64,000 nucleotides of DNA from assembly GCF_014697195.1 (NCBI RefSeq), contig NZ_JACJRJ010000001.1, positions 62,001 through 126,000 of the forward strand, given 5' to 3'. Positions 9,334 through 18,512 of this stretch are shown in pieces. Made by a program: the position numbers and the translations under genes. The number at the start of each line of letters is the position of its first letter. Position 1 is the first letter of the stretch. Under the pieces are notes generated by a model that was not told where the DNA came from, made no database searches, and worked only from the letters and a program-made list of their open reading frames with translations. The DNA comes from Cylindrospermum sp. FACHB-282 (GTDB lineage: Bacteria > Cyanobacteriota > Cyanobacteriia > Cyanobacteriales > Nostocaceae).

Positions 9334-9381
9334 TTTTTTGCATCGGCATTTAGTTGCAAAGATTTACCTTCAGTTCATCTA

Positions 9382-9557
9382 GGGGTTTCATTAAAATTAT
9401 CCTTTCATTGGCGATTCCTGATCCAAAATCTATTCGTTAGATGGGTAGACTCGGCGCGCAGCGCGGCATCACCCAAGATATTGGGTGAAAACGAGATTAT
9501 ATAAGCCGCCTTCCTTGCCTTGGAACCGCCAATTTAGGACAGGTTTTTCCCCAAGGG
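9382..9557 (+). repeat. ~176-bp dispersed repeat, copy A (upstream of hemN)
   Basis: The sequence from GGGGTTTCATTAAAATTATC to the final TTTTTCCCCAAGGG is repeated in the same orientation at 11342-11514 with clear similarity along most of its length. Inside are partial inverted ends: GGCGATTCC/GGCGGTTCC on the left and GGAACCGCC on the right. A third scrap is at 62186. It is MITE-like with no coding frame. Confidence 0.8.
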
Positions 9558-9753
9558 CACGCCACGGTTCCCTCCCAGCGCTGAGTACAAAGCACAAGCT
9601 ACAGATAAGCGTTGCGCCTCTTCTAGAAGCACGCCCTTTGTGTAGCCGCGAATTCTATTCTCTAGGGCTAATTCTAGTATTTTTTATATAAACCGGGTTT
9701 CTTTGCGTAATTTCTAGCTGTTTGGTTTGAATCAACAAAATTCTGCTCTATTG

Positions 9754-9794
9754 GCAATTTGTTTACCACAGAAGCAAACAAATTGCAGTTTTTA
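9754..9794 (+). terminator. Probable terminator after the heme oxygenase gene
   Basis: GCAATTTGTTT (9754-9764) and AAACAAATTGC (9776-9786) form an 11-bp stem followed by AGTTTTTA. It lies between copy A of the dispersed repeat and hemN. It could end the oxygenase transcript, separating it from hemN. Confidence 0.65.
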
Positions 9795-9940
9795 TTATCC
9801 ATACAACCAATTACTAGTACCTGACAGCGGAAATAAAAATAGTATTCAAAATTAACAAAAAGCTGACTTTTTGAATTTTGAATTTTGAATTCCGCTTTCG
9901 CCGTACTAGGCGGTATGTTCGCAGTTACTCGGAGGTTTTA

Positions 9941-11323
9941 ATGGTTTTTCTATTACCTGGTGTTAAGTTCGATCTGGATCTGATTCAAAAGTATGATACT
10001 CGCGCTCCCAGATACACCAGCTATCCACCCGCTACAGAATTAAGCGAAACATTTACCGCAAACGACTTTCAAGCTGCAATCGCCGCTTCAAATCAACGGA
10101 AAACCCCCCTGTCTTTATATTTCCACATTCCGTTTTGTCAGAGTGCCTGCTATTTCTGCGGTTGTAATACGGTAATTTCTAATAACAAGAATATTGCCAA
10201 ACCTTACCTAGAGCATTTGGTTCAAGAAATCAAGAACACCACAGCCTTAATTGACCCAGATAGAAAAGTGCTTCAGGTTCACTGGGGTGGTGGTACGCCT
10301 AATTATTTAGAACTTGATCAAGTAGAATTCTTGTGGAACAACATCACTCAACACTTCAATATTGATCCACAAGCAGAAGTTTCTATTGAAATCAATCCTC
10401 GCTATGTCGATAGAAACTACATTTTATTTCTTAGACAGCTTGGATTTAACCGCATTAGTTTTGGCATCCAAGATTTTAACACTCAAGTCCAAGTAGCGGT
10501 GAATCGCATCCAGCCTGAAAAAATGCTCTTTGATGTCATGAGTTGGGTCAAGGAAGCCAAATTTGAAAGTGTGAATGTAGACTTAATTTATGGACTACCC
10601 CATCAAACTCTCCAGACATTTCGGGAGACTGTAGAAAAGACAATTGCCTTAGATCCTGACCGGATTGTGGTTTTTAACTTTGCTTATGTCCCGTGGATTA
10701 AAGCAGTGCAGAAAAATATATCTCAAGATGCACTACCCCCAGCCCAGGAAAAGTTAGAAATTCTCAAAATGACTATTGAGGAGTTAACCAATAACCAATA
10801 TCTATTTATTGGCATGGATCATTTTGCTAAAATTGACGATGAATTGGCAGTTGCTCAACGCCATGGCACCCTGAAGCGGAACTTTCAAGGCTACACCACC
10901 CATGCCGAAACAGAACTTTTCGGATTCGGTGCCACATCTATCAGTATGTTAGAAGATGCTTATGCCCAAAACCACAAGCAATTAAAGGATTATTATCAAG
11001 CAGTGGTAGCGGGTTTTATCCCAACTAGTAAAGGCGTCAAACTAAGTCAGGATGACATTATTAGACGAGATGTGATTATGTCGATTATGTCTCACTTTCA
11101 TTTGCATAAGCCAGACATCGAAAACAAACATCACATCAGTTTTGATGAATATTTCTCTGAGGAGTTAGAAGAACTAATCCCCCTAGTAGCTGATGGACTT
11201 GTGAGTTTATCAACCAACGACATTCAGATTACAGATATTGGCAGGTTGTTGGTGAGAAATATTGCTGTAATCTTCGACACTCATACAAGAATGAGAGAGA
11301 CAAAATTCTCCCGTGCAATTTGA
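9941..11323 (+). CDS. hemN: Oxygen-independent coproporphyrinogen III oxidase (radical SAM)
   Basis: 460 residues from ATG 9941, which has GGAGG ten bases upstream and gives the typical N-terminus MVFLLPGVKFDLDLIQKYDT. The longer frame from 9878 is rejected. It decarboxylates coproporphyrinogen III to protoporphyrinogen IX without O2, using a 4Fe-4S cluster and S-adenosylmethionine. The radical-SAM motif PFCQSACYFCGCN (CxxxCxxC) is present, as is HWGGGTPNYL. With the aerobic HemF at 62597 the organism has both routes. The gene is bracketed by the two ~175-bp direct repeats at 9382 and 11342. It is probably induced at low oxygen, as in related gene groups. Confidence 0.95.
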   Translation: MVFLLPGVKFDLDLIQKYDTRAPRYTSYPPATELSETFTANDFQAAIAASNQRKTPLSLYFHIPFCQSACYFCGCNTVISNNKNIAKPYLEHLVQEIKNTTALIDPDRKVLQVHWGGGTPNYLELDQVEFLWNNITQHFNIDPQAEVSIEINPRYVDRNYILFLRQLGFNRISFGIQDFNTQVQVAVNRIQPEKMLFDVMSWVKEAKFESVNVDLIYGLPHQTLQTFRETVEKTIALDPDRIVVFNFAYVPWIKAVQKNISQDALPPAQEKLEILKMTIEELTNNQYLFIGMDHFAKIDDELAVAQRHGTLKRNFQGYTTHAETELFGFGATSISMLEDAYAQNHKQLKDYYQAVVAGFIPTSKGVKLSQDDIIRRDVIMSIMSHFHLHKPDIENKHHISFDEYFSEELEELIPLVADGLVSLSTNDIQITDIGRLLVRNIAVIFDTHTRMRETKFSRAI

Positions 11324-11341
11324 GTATTGGTAATGGGTGAT

Positions 11342-11514
11342 GGGGTTTCATTAAAGTTATCTAAAATTGGCGGTTCCTGATCCAAAATCTACTCGTTAGA
11401 TGGGTAAACTCGGTGCTTTTTGGCGGCATCACCCAAGATATTGTGTGAAAACGAGATTATATAAGCCGCCAACTAGCGTTGGCTGACCAATTTTGGACGG
11501 GTTTTTTCCAAGGG
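11342..11514 (+). repeat. ~173-bp dispersed repeat, copy B (downstream of hemN)
   Basis: Second copy of the repeat at 9382-9557, same orientation, starting 19 bp after the hemN stop codon. The shared core includes ATCACCCAAGATATTG and ACGAGATTATATAAGCCGCC. The inverted-end feature is ATTGGCGGTTCC on the left; the right end is more diverged (GACCAATTTTGGAC). Confidence 0.8.
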
Positions 11515-11657
11515 AAAATTCTCTATTTTGGGAATTTTCTACTATTACCTGTGCTATTTCTTTGCCCCAGTTAGTGAACAGCAATCAACACAGTCGTCTA
11601 ATTACGTAAAATTAGTCAGAAAGAGTTATATACATAATATTTAACTAAATCCCTTAG

Positions 11658-11941
11658 AGGATGTTTGAAAAGTATTGGGCGAATATAATTCGCTACTACA
11701 CAAACGAAGTCCGCCTGCGCGGACTAACGGTAAATCAAGCTTTTTGAACCCACGTTCGCGTAGCGTTCCGCAGGAAAGGTGGGTAAAGTCTCGTGTAGCC
11801 AAGCCACTGCGTTGGGGAGGCAGCGCGGTGGACGGTTTCCCCGGCATAAAGCGACTGCCGTCGGCTCCGCCGACTTGAAGCAAGTGGCGCGCGACTTCTA
11901 GTCGCCAAGGGAAGTAATAAATTAGACTTTTCAAACAACCT
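11658..11941. mobile_element. 284-bp MITE with 16-bp inverted ends and CTTAG target duplication
   Basis: The left end AGGATGTTTGAAAAGT (11658-11673) and right end ACTTTTCAAACAACCT (11926-11941) are inverse with one mismatch. CTTAG flanks both sides (11653-11657 and 11942-11946). The interior has short palindromes common in cyanobacterial repeats but no transposase. Short open frames inside are not genes. It should be mobilised in trans by an IS with the same ends. Confidence 0.85.
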
Positions 11942-12231
11942 CTTAGGTAAGTAAGGCAGAAAATATTTTTTCAGGCATCACCAAAAAGTTAGATAGTTTA
12001 ATTATTCCGTAAGATAGAGACAAAAATAAATATATAGCTAGATTATATCTAATTTTTTGCTTCTGTTTATTTAAGCAGTACCCAAAGCATTTGGTAATTT
12101 TTATTTAACTGCATATTCAGCTATTTTCTCTATCTTTTGATTTTTTTGATTTATCTCATTTGATGGAGATAAATGTAAAGAGGAATTGATAACTTAGATA
12201 CAGATTAGATTTTTGAGTTTTGAGGCAGTTT

Positions 12232-12510
12232 ATGAATATTATTGCATGGATAGTTTTAGGTCTATTAGCTGGTGCGATCGCTAAAGCAATTTATCCAGGT
12301 TATCAAGGCGGCGGCATCCTCTCCACAATGATTTTGGGTATTATCGGCGCTTTCGTTGGTGGCACTGTGTTTACGCTTATCCGAACAGGAACCCTACAAA
12401 TTACGGCGGCTGGTGCTGGTTTAAGCATTCCTGGTCTTTTAGTTGCTATCATCGGCGCAATGATTGCCATCTACCTGTGGGGACTGTTGAGAAGAAGCAG
12501 CAATGCCTAA
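12232..12510 (+). CDS. GlsB/YeaQ/YmgE family small membrane protein
   Basis: 92 residues from ATG 12232, preceded by GAGG; the TTG at 12220 is less likely. Three hydrophobic segments and the glycine-rich repeats AWIVLGLLAGAIAKAIYPG, STMILGIIGAFVGGTVF and LLVAIIGAMIAIYLWGLLRR are typical of the transglycosylase-associated (GlsB/YeaQ) family of stress-related inner-membrane proteins. The molecular function of the family is not established. It stands alone between the MITE and the manganese catalase gene. Confidence 0.85.
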   Translation: MNIIAWIVLGLLAGAIAKAIYPGYQGGGILSTMILGIIGAFVGGTVFTLIRTGTLQITAAGAGLSIPGLLVAIIGAMIAIYLWGLLRRSSNA

Positions 12511-12728
12511 CATTAGATATTAAGAAGAGGAATTGATTTGCTAAGTGCAAGATTTCGTAAATTCTGATATTTATAATCCGAGATTTATAACTTGTAGTTG
12601 CCCTATTCTCGCTCAAAGGCAACTATAAGAAGGAGCAAGTATCAAAATTTAGGAAAAACTGCACTAATTCCTCTAACAAATAGCCAAAAAATCTTGTATC
12701 GAATCATTTAGTGGAGAAAAATAAGCGG

Positions 12729-13421
12729 ATGTTTTTTCACAAAAAAGAACCGATTCATGCAGTCAAGGTTAGTGAAGCTAACCCTCGTTTTGCTCAGTTA
12801 CTTCTAGAGCAGTTCGGCGGAGCAACTGGAGAACTATCAGCGGCTCTGCAATATTGGGTGCAATCCTTTCATGTCGAAAATGCGGGAATTCGCGATATGC
12901 TCCAAGATATTGCTATCGAAGAATTTGGGCATTTAGAGATGGTTGGTAAGCTGATCGAAGCTCATACCAAAAATATCGATCAAACAGAGGCTTATAAAAG
13001 TACTCTCTTCGCCGTTCGCGGAATTGGCCCCCATTTTCTTGATAGTCAAGGTAATGCTTGGACTGCAAATTACTTGAATGAGGGTGGGGATGTGGTGCGT
13101 GATTTACGTGCTAATCTGGCGGCAGAAGGTGGCGCTCGTCAAACTTATGAAGCGTTGATTAAGCTAGCCTCAGATGAGGGAACTAAAGAGACTTTGGTTC
13201 ATTTGTTAACGCGAGAGATTTCTCATACCAATATGTTTATGAAGGCTCTAGATTCCTTGGGTAAGTTGACTGATCCTTTCTTTGGCAATGTTCAACCTGA
13301 CGAAACTGTTGCGCTTTATTACAACCTCTCTACAAACGGAAATGCTCAGGATGACCGTGGCCCTTGGAATTCTGAACCAACATTCAAATACATCGCTAAT
13401 CCCTTAGAGACTCATTCCTAA
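12729..13421 (+). CDS. Manganese catalase
   Basis: 230 residues from ATG 12729 (MFFHKKEPIH); the GTG at 12711 in the same frame probably belongs to the ribosome-site region (GTGGAG). This ferritin-like di-manganese enzyme converts H2O2 to water and O2. Likely ligands are Glu35 (GATGELSAAL), Glu65 and His68 (IEEFGHLEM), Glu133 (AAEGGARQTY) and His166 (REISHTNMF), matching the spacing of known Mn catalases. Length matches the short Mn-catalase form of Anabaena (KatB type). It is cytoplasmic, with no signal peptide. The neighbouring tetrapyrrole genes would fit an oxidative-stress link, but no shared operon is visible. Confidence 0.93.
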   Translation: MFFHKKEPIHAVKVSEANPRFAQLLLEQFGGATGELSAALQYWVQSFHVENAGIRDMLQDIAIEEFGHLEMVGKLIEAHTKNIDQTEAYKSTLFAVRGIGPHFLDSQGNAWTANYLNEGGDVVRDLRANLAAEGGARQTYEALIKLASDEGTKETLVHLLTREISHTNMFMKALDSLGKLTDPFFGNVQPDETVALYYNLSTNGNAQDDRGPWNSEPTFKYIANPLETHS

Positions 13422-13568
13422 ATTAATAGCGGGTTATAGATGGATACAATGCCGCTGGTATTGATGAGGGTGGGGTATTTTTCCACCCCAAATTTTATGA
13501 ATCCCCCAGCTTCTAGCCGTCTACTTACCCAAAAGTCCTCTAAAACCTCAAAGAGTCCCGACGGAAAG

Positions 13569-13591
13569 CCCTCTCCTTGATAAGGAGAGGG
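13569..13591. repeat. 10-bp-stem hairpin repeat downstream of Mn catalase
   Basis: CCCTCTCCTT and AAGGAGAGGG are perfect inverse copies around a 3-base loop, with no T-run. This looks like a dispersed intergenic palindrome. The rest of the 425-bp gap 13422-13846 shows only a weak GGGG/CCCC hairpin near 13473 and no convincing gene. Confidence 0.6.
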
Positions 13592-13846
13592 ACAGGCAAA
13601 GCGAAAGCAGAACCAGGGTGAGGTTTTGTTTCCTCGGTTCGATAAACCAGAAATTGCATTAGACATAGCAGTAAAAATTAAATATGCATTATCCAGAACC
13701 CTTGTAGAGACGTTCCATGAAAATGAAACCCCATTCCTCATAAGTAGTTTGTATATATAAGATTAGTTTTAGTTTGTCAATTCTGCTTGACAAACTGTAA
13801 TAATTCCGTTAAATTTATTTACATAAGCTAAAAAACAAAAAAACCT

Positions 13847-14017
13847 ATGTACACCACTATTAACGAAAACGGTATTCTAAATAACTACGCAAATGAACCA
13901 AAGATGTACTATGCTACCTTCCCCAGTCAAGAGCAGCAAATTCGTTACGCTCTGGGTGGTGCAGTAGCTGGTTTATTCGTCACCGCGATAATTTTAGTTG
14001 CCTTAGGCGTTAGCTAA
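13847..14017 (+). CDS. psb34: Psb34-like (Ssl1498 family) photosystem II assembly protein
   Basis: 56 residues, MYTTINENGILNNYANEPKM at the start, then TFPSQEQQIRYALGGAVAGL and a single C-terminal membrane helix (LFVTAIILVALGVS). This matches the small cyanobacterial ssl1498 family, one helix resembling the high-light-inducible proteins. Its member Psb34 binds photosystem II assembly intermediates near CP47. The gene is monocistronic: it has its own upstream AT-rich region and a terminator 55 bp after the stop codon. Thylakoid membrane location is expected. Confidence 0.88.
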   Translation: MYTTINENGILNNYANEPKMYYATFPSQEQQIRYALGGAVAGLFVTAIILVALGVS

Positions 14018-14071
14018 AAAAACAGATTTCCATATCGCTATCTCTAATTGAGATTAATCTTCTCCCAACTA

Positions 14072-14097
14072 CCTCGGCCATCAAGCTGAGGTTTTTT
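14072..14097 (+). terminator. Rho-independent terminator of psb34
   Basis: CCTCGGC and GCTGAGG form a 7-bp stem (one G-U pair) around a 6-base loop, followed by six T. Confidence 0.85.
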
Positions 14098-14273
14098 GTT
14101 ACTGCTGGGTGGTAAATTAGGAATTTTGACAGCAAGGGCATAACAGCAAGGATAAATGGGTTTGCCATGCTAGAAAAAACCTCCTCCTGAGAAGGTACAC
14201 TGCATTGCTAAACTAACCATTGTCCTGTGTTCAATCTGTTATTACTAAAAAGCCATTAGCTGAGGTAGCAATT

Positions 14274-15326
14274 ATGACAAAGTATGATAAGATATTCAAC
14301 TCAAAAGAAACCTCCGAAGAATCACTGAGTCCAGAAGAAGCCGTAGCTGCGATCGCAGTCATCACTGCACTTGCTGAGTCCACCGTTGACGAAGTAGAAG
14401 CAGAACGCTTAGTCATTAACCTCTGGGAATTCGAGGTTTTTGAGGAATATTCAGAAGATGAAATTGCCGAAATAGTCGATAGACTTCTAGGCATTGCCGA
14501 AGATGAGGGACTTGGGGCCCTGTTTAATACCGCCAGTGCCAGCCTCTCTGATGAATTAGTGCTTGATGGTTTTGCTGCTGGGGTCATCATGGTTTTAGAC
14601 GAAGAAAAACTGATTATCCCCAAACAAAAACAGCCTTATCTCAAAAAGCTACAAGCAGCCTTGGAACTTGAAGAGGGGGAAGCAGAAGAAATTATCCAAG
14701 AGGTAATTGCCGCTTTTCAAGAAGCAGAAAATGAAGAATTCGCAGAAGATGAAGATGAAACATTAATCATCGAAGACTTTAGTCAACAGGTGTATGAGTC
14801 ACCTTTGGGGAATTTTACAGTGCCAATTCCGGTTGATGCTGAACAAGGAGGTAGGGTTCAAAGTCAAGATGGCGTAGTCGGTTTTTCTGATGACTTCGGC
14901 ACGTTGCTGAGAATTGATTATTATCCTCTCCCACCAGAACAGTTAGAGGAAATGGAGTCTACTGGACAGGAAGAATATCTCCAATCAATTCTCATAGAAA
15001 AGTATGTACCCCAGGCGATTTTTGCCCATGTACCAGGTGCTGAGGTCAAGCATACCGAATATCTGGAAGAAACCTGGGAGGGGTCTTACTATGCCTTAGT
15101 TGATATGCCCAAAGGTTCGACAATCTCCAAGCAAGAAAATAACGGAACTGCCATCAGATTAGATGCATACCGAGGGCTACTGGCTTTGGTAAATGGGGAA
15201 TTTTTGTATATAGTTAGCAGCCAGCGCAGCTTTTTTAATGGCGACACTCCCGGTACTCTTGAAGAAGAAGCCGAAGAAATCAAGGATAATATTTTAAACT
15301 TTTTGGAGACCATAGAGTTTAATTAG
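14274..15326 (+). CDS. Acidic two-part protein with TerB-like N-terminal domain
   Basis: 350 residues from ATG 14274 (MTKYDKIFNSKE), with GAGGT upstream; an earlier non-ATG start would add 18 residues. Residues ~20-160 are helical and rich in Glu (SPEEAVAAIAVITALAES, then DEVEAERLVINLWEFEVFEE), resembling TerB-like helical domains. Residues ~175-350 form a separate alpha/beta-looking domain (YESPLGNFTVPIPVDAEQGG, then GTLLRIDYYPLP and LALVNGEFLYIVSSQRSFFN) with no family I can name. No signal peptide or membrane helix. It is monocistronic and convergent with the STAND gene. Function unknown; a stress or metal role is suggested only by the TerB likeness. Confidence 0.78.
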   Translation: MTKYDKIFNSKETSEESLSPEEAVAAIAVITALAESTVDEVEAERLVINLWEFEVFEEYSEDEIAEIVDRLLGIAEDEGLGALFNTASASLSDELVLDGFAAGVIMVLDEEKLIIPKQKQPYLKKLQAALELEEGEAEEIIQEVIAAFQEAENEEFAEDEDETLIIEDFSQQVYESPLGNFTVPIPVDAEQGGRVQSQDGVVGFSDDFGTLLRIDYYPLPPEQLEEMESTGQEEYLQSILIEKYVPQAIFAHVPGAEVKHTEYLEETWEGSYYALVDMPKGSTISKQENNGTAIRLDAYRGLLALVNGEFLYIVSSQRSFFNGDTPGTLEEEAEEIKDNILNFLETIEFN

Positions 15327-15564
15327 GCTGAATATTTTTGTCTCTAGCAAGGGGCAATGTCTGAGAACAAACCCCCTTGTTTAATCTGGCAATTTTTCTA
15401 ATAATTAAAAACACTTTCTTTCTCTATACTCAATACTGCTTAGAGCTTAACCGAACCGTATTAGAAGTATCTGGGCTAGTTACCATCCTTTAACTAAATC
15501 TCAGAAACGGCTTTGGCGGTACAGTTGCTGCCGAATTGAATATTTGAAAAAGCTAAAATAATAC

Positions 15565-18348
15565 TCATGTCTGAGAAGACTGCAATAACTGTCGCATATA
15601 TTGAGCAGATACATTCTCAGGAAAAACATTTAAAAAGTCATTTAGGTCTTGGATAGCTGCACGGATACCCTCCAAAGAAGCACCTTGAGATAAAGCATAT
15701 CGATATAATTTCTCCACTGGTTGAGTATACTGAGCAGCCAAATAGTAAAGGGCTAAGTTAAAGGTATTATGCCAGTCTTGATGATCTTGTTCGTAATGCT
15801 GTTTAGCAAGCTTAATAGCAACAGCAAGGTCAGCCCTTGCTTTATCTGCTTGATTCAGGGTTTGATAGGCTAAAGCGCGAGCATACAAATACTTATCATC
15901 GTTACATTTTAAGTTGATAGCGTGGTTGAAATCTACAAGAGCTTCATTGTATTGCTGAAGTATCAGGTAAGTATAACCCCGATTTTTCAGCGACCAGTGG
16001 TCTTTTGGGTCAAGTTCAACAGCACGTCCCAAGTCTTGTAGTGCTTCATTGTAGCGCTGCATTTGGCGATAAATAAAACCCCGACGTGCCAGCACCCATT
16101 GGTAATTAGGGTTAAATTCAATGTTGCCGTCTAAGCCTTGGGGTGCTTCATTGTAGCGCTGCATTTGGCGATAAATAAAACCCCGAAATCCCGTTGCTGG
16201 TGTCCATTGGTAATTGGTATTAAGTTCAATGGCACGGTTTAAGTCTTGCAGTGATTCATTGTAGCGCTGCATACGTCGGTAAGTATCACCCCGACTGGCG
16301 ATCGCCCATTGGTAATTGGGGTCAAGTTCAATAGCACGATTTAAGTCTTGCAGTGATTCATTGTAGCGCTGCATCCAGCAATAAGTTACACCCCGATGTG
16401 CTAGCACCCATTGGTCATCGGGGTCAAGTTCAATAGCACGGTTTAAATCTTGCAGTGCTTGATTGTAGCGGTGCATGAGGCGGTAAGTCACACCTCGACT
16501 GGCAATCGCCCATCGGTAATTAGAATCAAGTTCAATGGCGCGGTTAAAGTCTTGCAGTGCTTCATCGTAGCACTGTATATAGCAGTAAGTCTCACCTCGG
16601 ACTGTTAAATACTCAGCCTTTTCAGGCGCTAACTTTATAGCCTCGGTTAAATCTTCCAGAGCTTTTGAATATTGATGAGATTGAGAGTAAATATAACTAC
16701 GCCAGTCTAAAGCTACTACACGCCACTTGTCCTCAAGACTAGCATCGCTCAACAGTGTTGTGAGCATTTCAGGGGCAGCTGAATAGCGTTTTTCTTCATA
16801 AGCTTTTAACCAATTGGTTAGCTTCTCACCCCAACGCTGAACTTCACCATAATCCGCATCTTTACCAGCCTGACACATTGTTGTTGCCCAATCTTGGGCA
16901 AAAGCGCGTTGATTTTTGAGAGCAGCAAGGAATTCATTGAGAGCTAGAGGCAAGTGCTTTTGTGGTGATTGGCACAAGCGGTGATATAAAACGTTAAGCT
17001 TATGGCTTTGCCAGGTTTTATCCTGCCAGGCTTTTACTTCCTTCAATTGCAACTCATGACCCAGCCTGTCGTAGTAATTTGCTAGCTTGCTATGCAGGTC
17101 AGCCCAACCTTGCGGTGATGAAAGGCGTTTATGGCGTAACATTTGCATTTTAACGACATCATGATAAGCCCAGCCATCAGTACGCTCGTTCACAAAGGAT
17201 GTTTCTTTCAGCCAACTAAACAGCGCATCAGCTTCTTCTTCTCCTCTCAACTGAGCTACAATATCCCGATTCAAACACCGAGGAATGGCAGCATCAAGGG
17301 CTACTTGTCGCCTTTTGGGTTCATCAATCCATTTTAAAAAGCGTTCTACTGCATTGCTGCTTGGTTCAACTACTTGGTTGGGGTCGTTGGGATGAGCATC
17401 TGCTAGCATTGCCACCAGCAACGGCAAATTTCCAGCAAGGCGTAAAATCACTTCGATAACGCGACTGTTAGTAATTCCTTTACGAGTTAGATATAGTTGG
17501 GCTTCTTCCTCTGTAAATGGTTCTAAAGGAAAACGAACTATTAACCCCTCGTAGGGTGTCCAATAGTTTCTATCTAACTCTTGCCGACCAGTAATGGTTA
17601 TCAATATATTGAGAGACACTGCACCGTAGTGACCCTGTATAATTTCCTGTAGCCAGTTATCTAAAAATTCTCCAGTGCGCTCATAAGTATCAAAAAACAG
17701 AGCAACACCAATCTTTTCTGCCACTTTAGAAATATCTTGCAAAAACAGAGGAGTTAGAACCTCTACAGGTTCTTGGACTAAAAGTATTTCGTTGTTATTC
17801 GTCAATTTTTTAGCCACATAAGATGCCCATTCGCCAGCTTGCGTAGCTACAGCATCTTCGTCTACAAAGTCAAATACAGCACCGCCAACGGGAATTCCAC
17901 GGCCCAGACGTACACCAGCTTTAACTACAGTTTTTCCGACAAAAGCAGAAAAGCCTTGAGGAGCTTCTGGATCGGTTTCTAATTCTAGACACTTCTGGCG
18001 GTAAACTTTGTAGCGTTCAGTGAACTGCGCCAGTTTGTGACCTTGCCGTTCCAACTCCTCAGCTAAACGATTCATTACTTGTGGGACACTTTTCTCAGCT
18101 TCATCAATGTAAGCCGTGATAATTTTTGCTTCCTCCGCAATCTTGCGAAACTGCCGTAACAGGGTAGTTTTACCAACCCCACCTTGACCCCAAATATTAA
18201 ACAGAAAGCGACGACGATCATCTTCAATTGGTAATTCCAGATTGTGGCGAAATTGCTTCACTTGGTCTTCACGACCTACAAAACCTGATTGTTGACGTTG
18301 CTTAAGAATATCTTGTAGGCTTTTAGGCTTGTTTTGGGAGTTGCTCAC
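15565..18348 (-). CDS. STAND-type NTPase with C-terminal TPR array
   Basis: 927 residues. A P-loop NTPase domain carries Walker A GQGGVGKTTL near residue 55 and Walker B VALFFDTYER near 220. A sensor/GxP-like segment LAGNLPLLVAMLADA and a winged-helix-like part follow. The C-terminal ~350 residues are tetratricopeptide repeats of 34 residues (for example RYNESLQDLNRAIELDPNYQ). Several repeats are almost identical in DNA (about 16010-16570), which points to recent expansion or gene conversion. STAND proteins act as signal-triggered switches in regulation, cell death or phage defence. No effector domain is recognised at the N-terminus. The gene stands alone; its role is not known. Confidence 0.88.
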   Translation of the reverse strand: MSNSQNKPKSLQDILKQRQQSGFVGREDQVKQFRHNLELPIEDDRRRFLFNIWGQGGVGKTTLLRQFRKIAEEAKIITAYIDEAEKSVPQVMNRLAEELERQGHKLAQFTERYKVYRQKCLELETDPEAPQGFSAFVGKTVVKAGVRLGRGIPVGGAVFDFVDEDAVATQAGEWASYVAKKLTNNNEILLVQEPVEVLTPLFLQDISKVAEKIGVALFFDTYERTGEFLDNWLQEIIQGHYGAVSLNILITITGRQELDRNYWTPYEGLIVRFPLEPFTEEEAQLYLTRKGITNSRVIEVILRLAGNLPLLVAMLADAHPNDPNQVVEPSSNAVERFLKWIDEPKRRQVALDAAIPRCLNRDIVAQLRGEEEADALFSWLKETSFVNERTDGWAYHDVVKMQMLRHKRLSSPQGWADLHSKLANYYDRLGHELQLKEVKAWQDKTWQSHKLNVLYHRLCQSPQKHLPLALNEFLAALKNQRAFAQDWATTMCQAGKDADYGEVQRWGEKLTNWLKAYEEKRYSAAPEMLTTLLSDASLEDKWRVVALDWRSYIYSQSHQYSKALEDLTEAIKLAPEKAEYLTVRGETYCYIQCYDEALQDFNRAIELDSNYRWAIASRGVTYRLMHRYNQALQDLNRAIELDPDDQWVLAHRGVTYCWMQRYNESLQDLNRAIELDPNYQWAIASRGDTYRRMQRYNESLQDLNRAIELNTNYQWTPATGFRGFIYRQMQRYNEAPQGLDGNIEFNPNYQWVLARRGFIYRQMQRYNEALQDLGRAVELDPKDHWSLKNRGYTYLILQQYNEALVDFNHAINLKCNDDKYLYARALAYQTLNQADKARADLAVAIKLAKQHYEQDHQDWHNTFNLALYYLAAQYTQPVEKLYRYALSQGASLEGIRAAIQDLNDFLNVFPENVSAQYMRQLLQSSQT

Positions 18349-18460
18349 AGGATTGGGTTTTCAGGTGTTTATACTTATACAGTAACTACTATCTAGGTGT
18401 AAAATCAACGAAGCTTTATTTATTGTCTTGTAAAGCCTGAAAACCTTGCTGTAATAAAAA

Positions 18461-18512
18461 ACTGGAGTTTAGACTAAATCTGTCTTCTATAGCTTTTAGT
18501 CTAAACTCCAGT
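18461..18512. repeat. Perfect 18-bp inverted repeat upstream of the STAND gene
   Basis: ACTGGAGTTTAGACTAAA (18461-18478) and its exact inverse (18495-18512) flank 16 bp. No T-run. It lies in the 376-bp gap between recG (3' end) and the STAND gene (5' end), both minus strand. It may be a bidirectional transcription barrier or a small element. The rest of the gap contains a short AATTTTGAATTTTGAATT-type repeat near 18680 and nothing else recognised. Confidence 0.65.

Noticed and set aside
9485-9691. Open frame of 68 residues after the heme oxygenase gene
   Set aside because: It spans the dispersed repeat copy A; no ribosome site and no coding character.
11675-11938. Overlapping open frames of 67-97 residues on both strands
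   Set aside because: They lie fully inside the MITE with inverted ends and have repeat-derived composition.
13418-13741. 107-residue minus-strand open frame after Mn catalase
   Set aside because: It runs through hairpin repeats and has no start context or recognisable domain.
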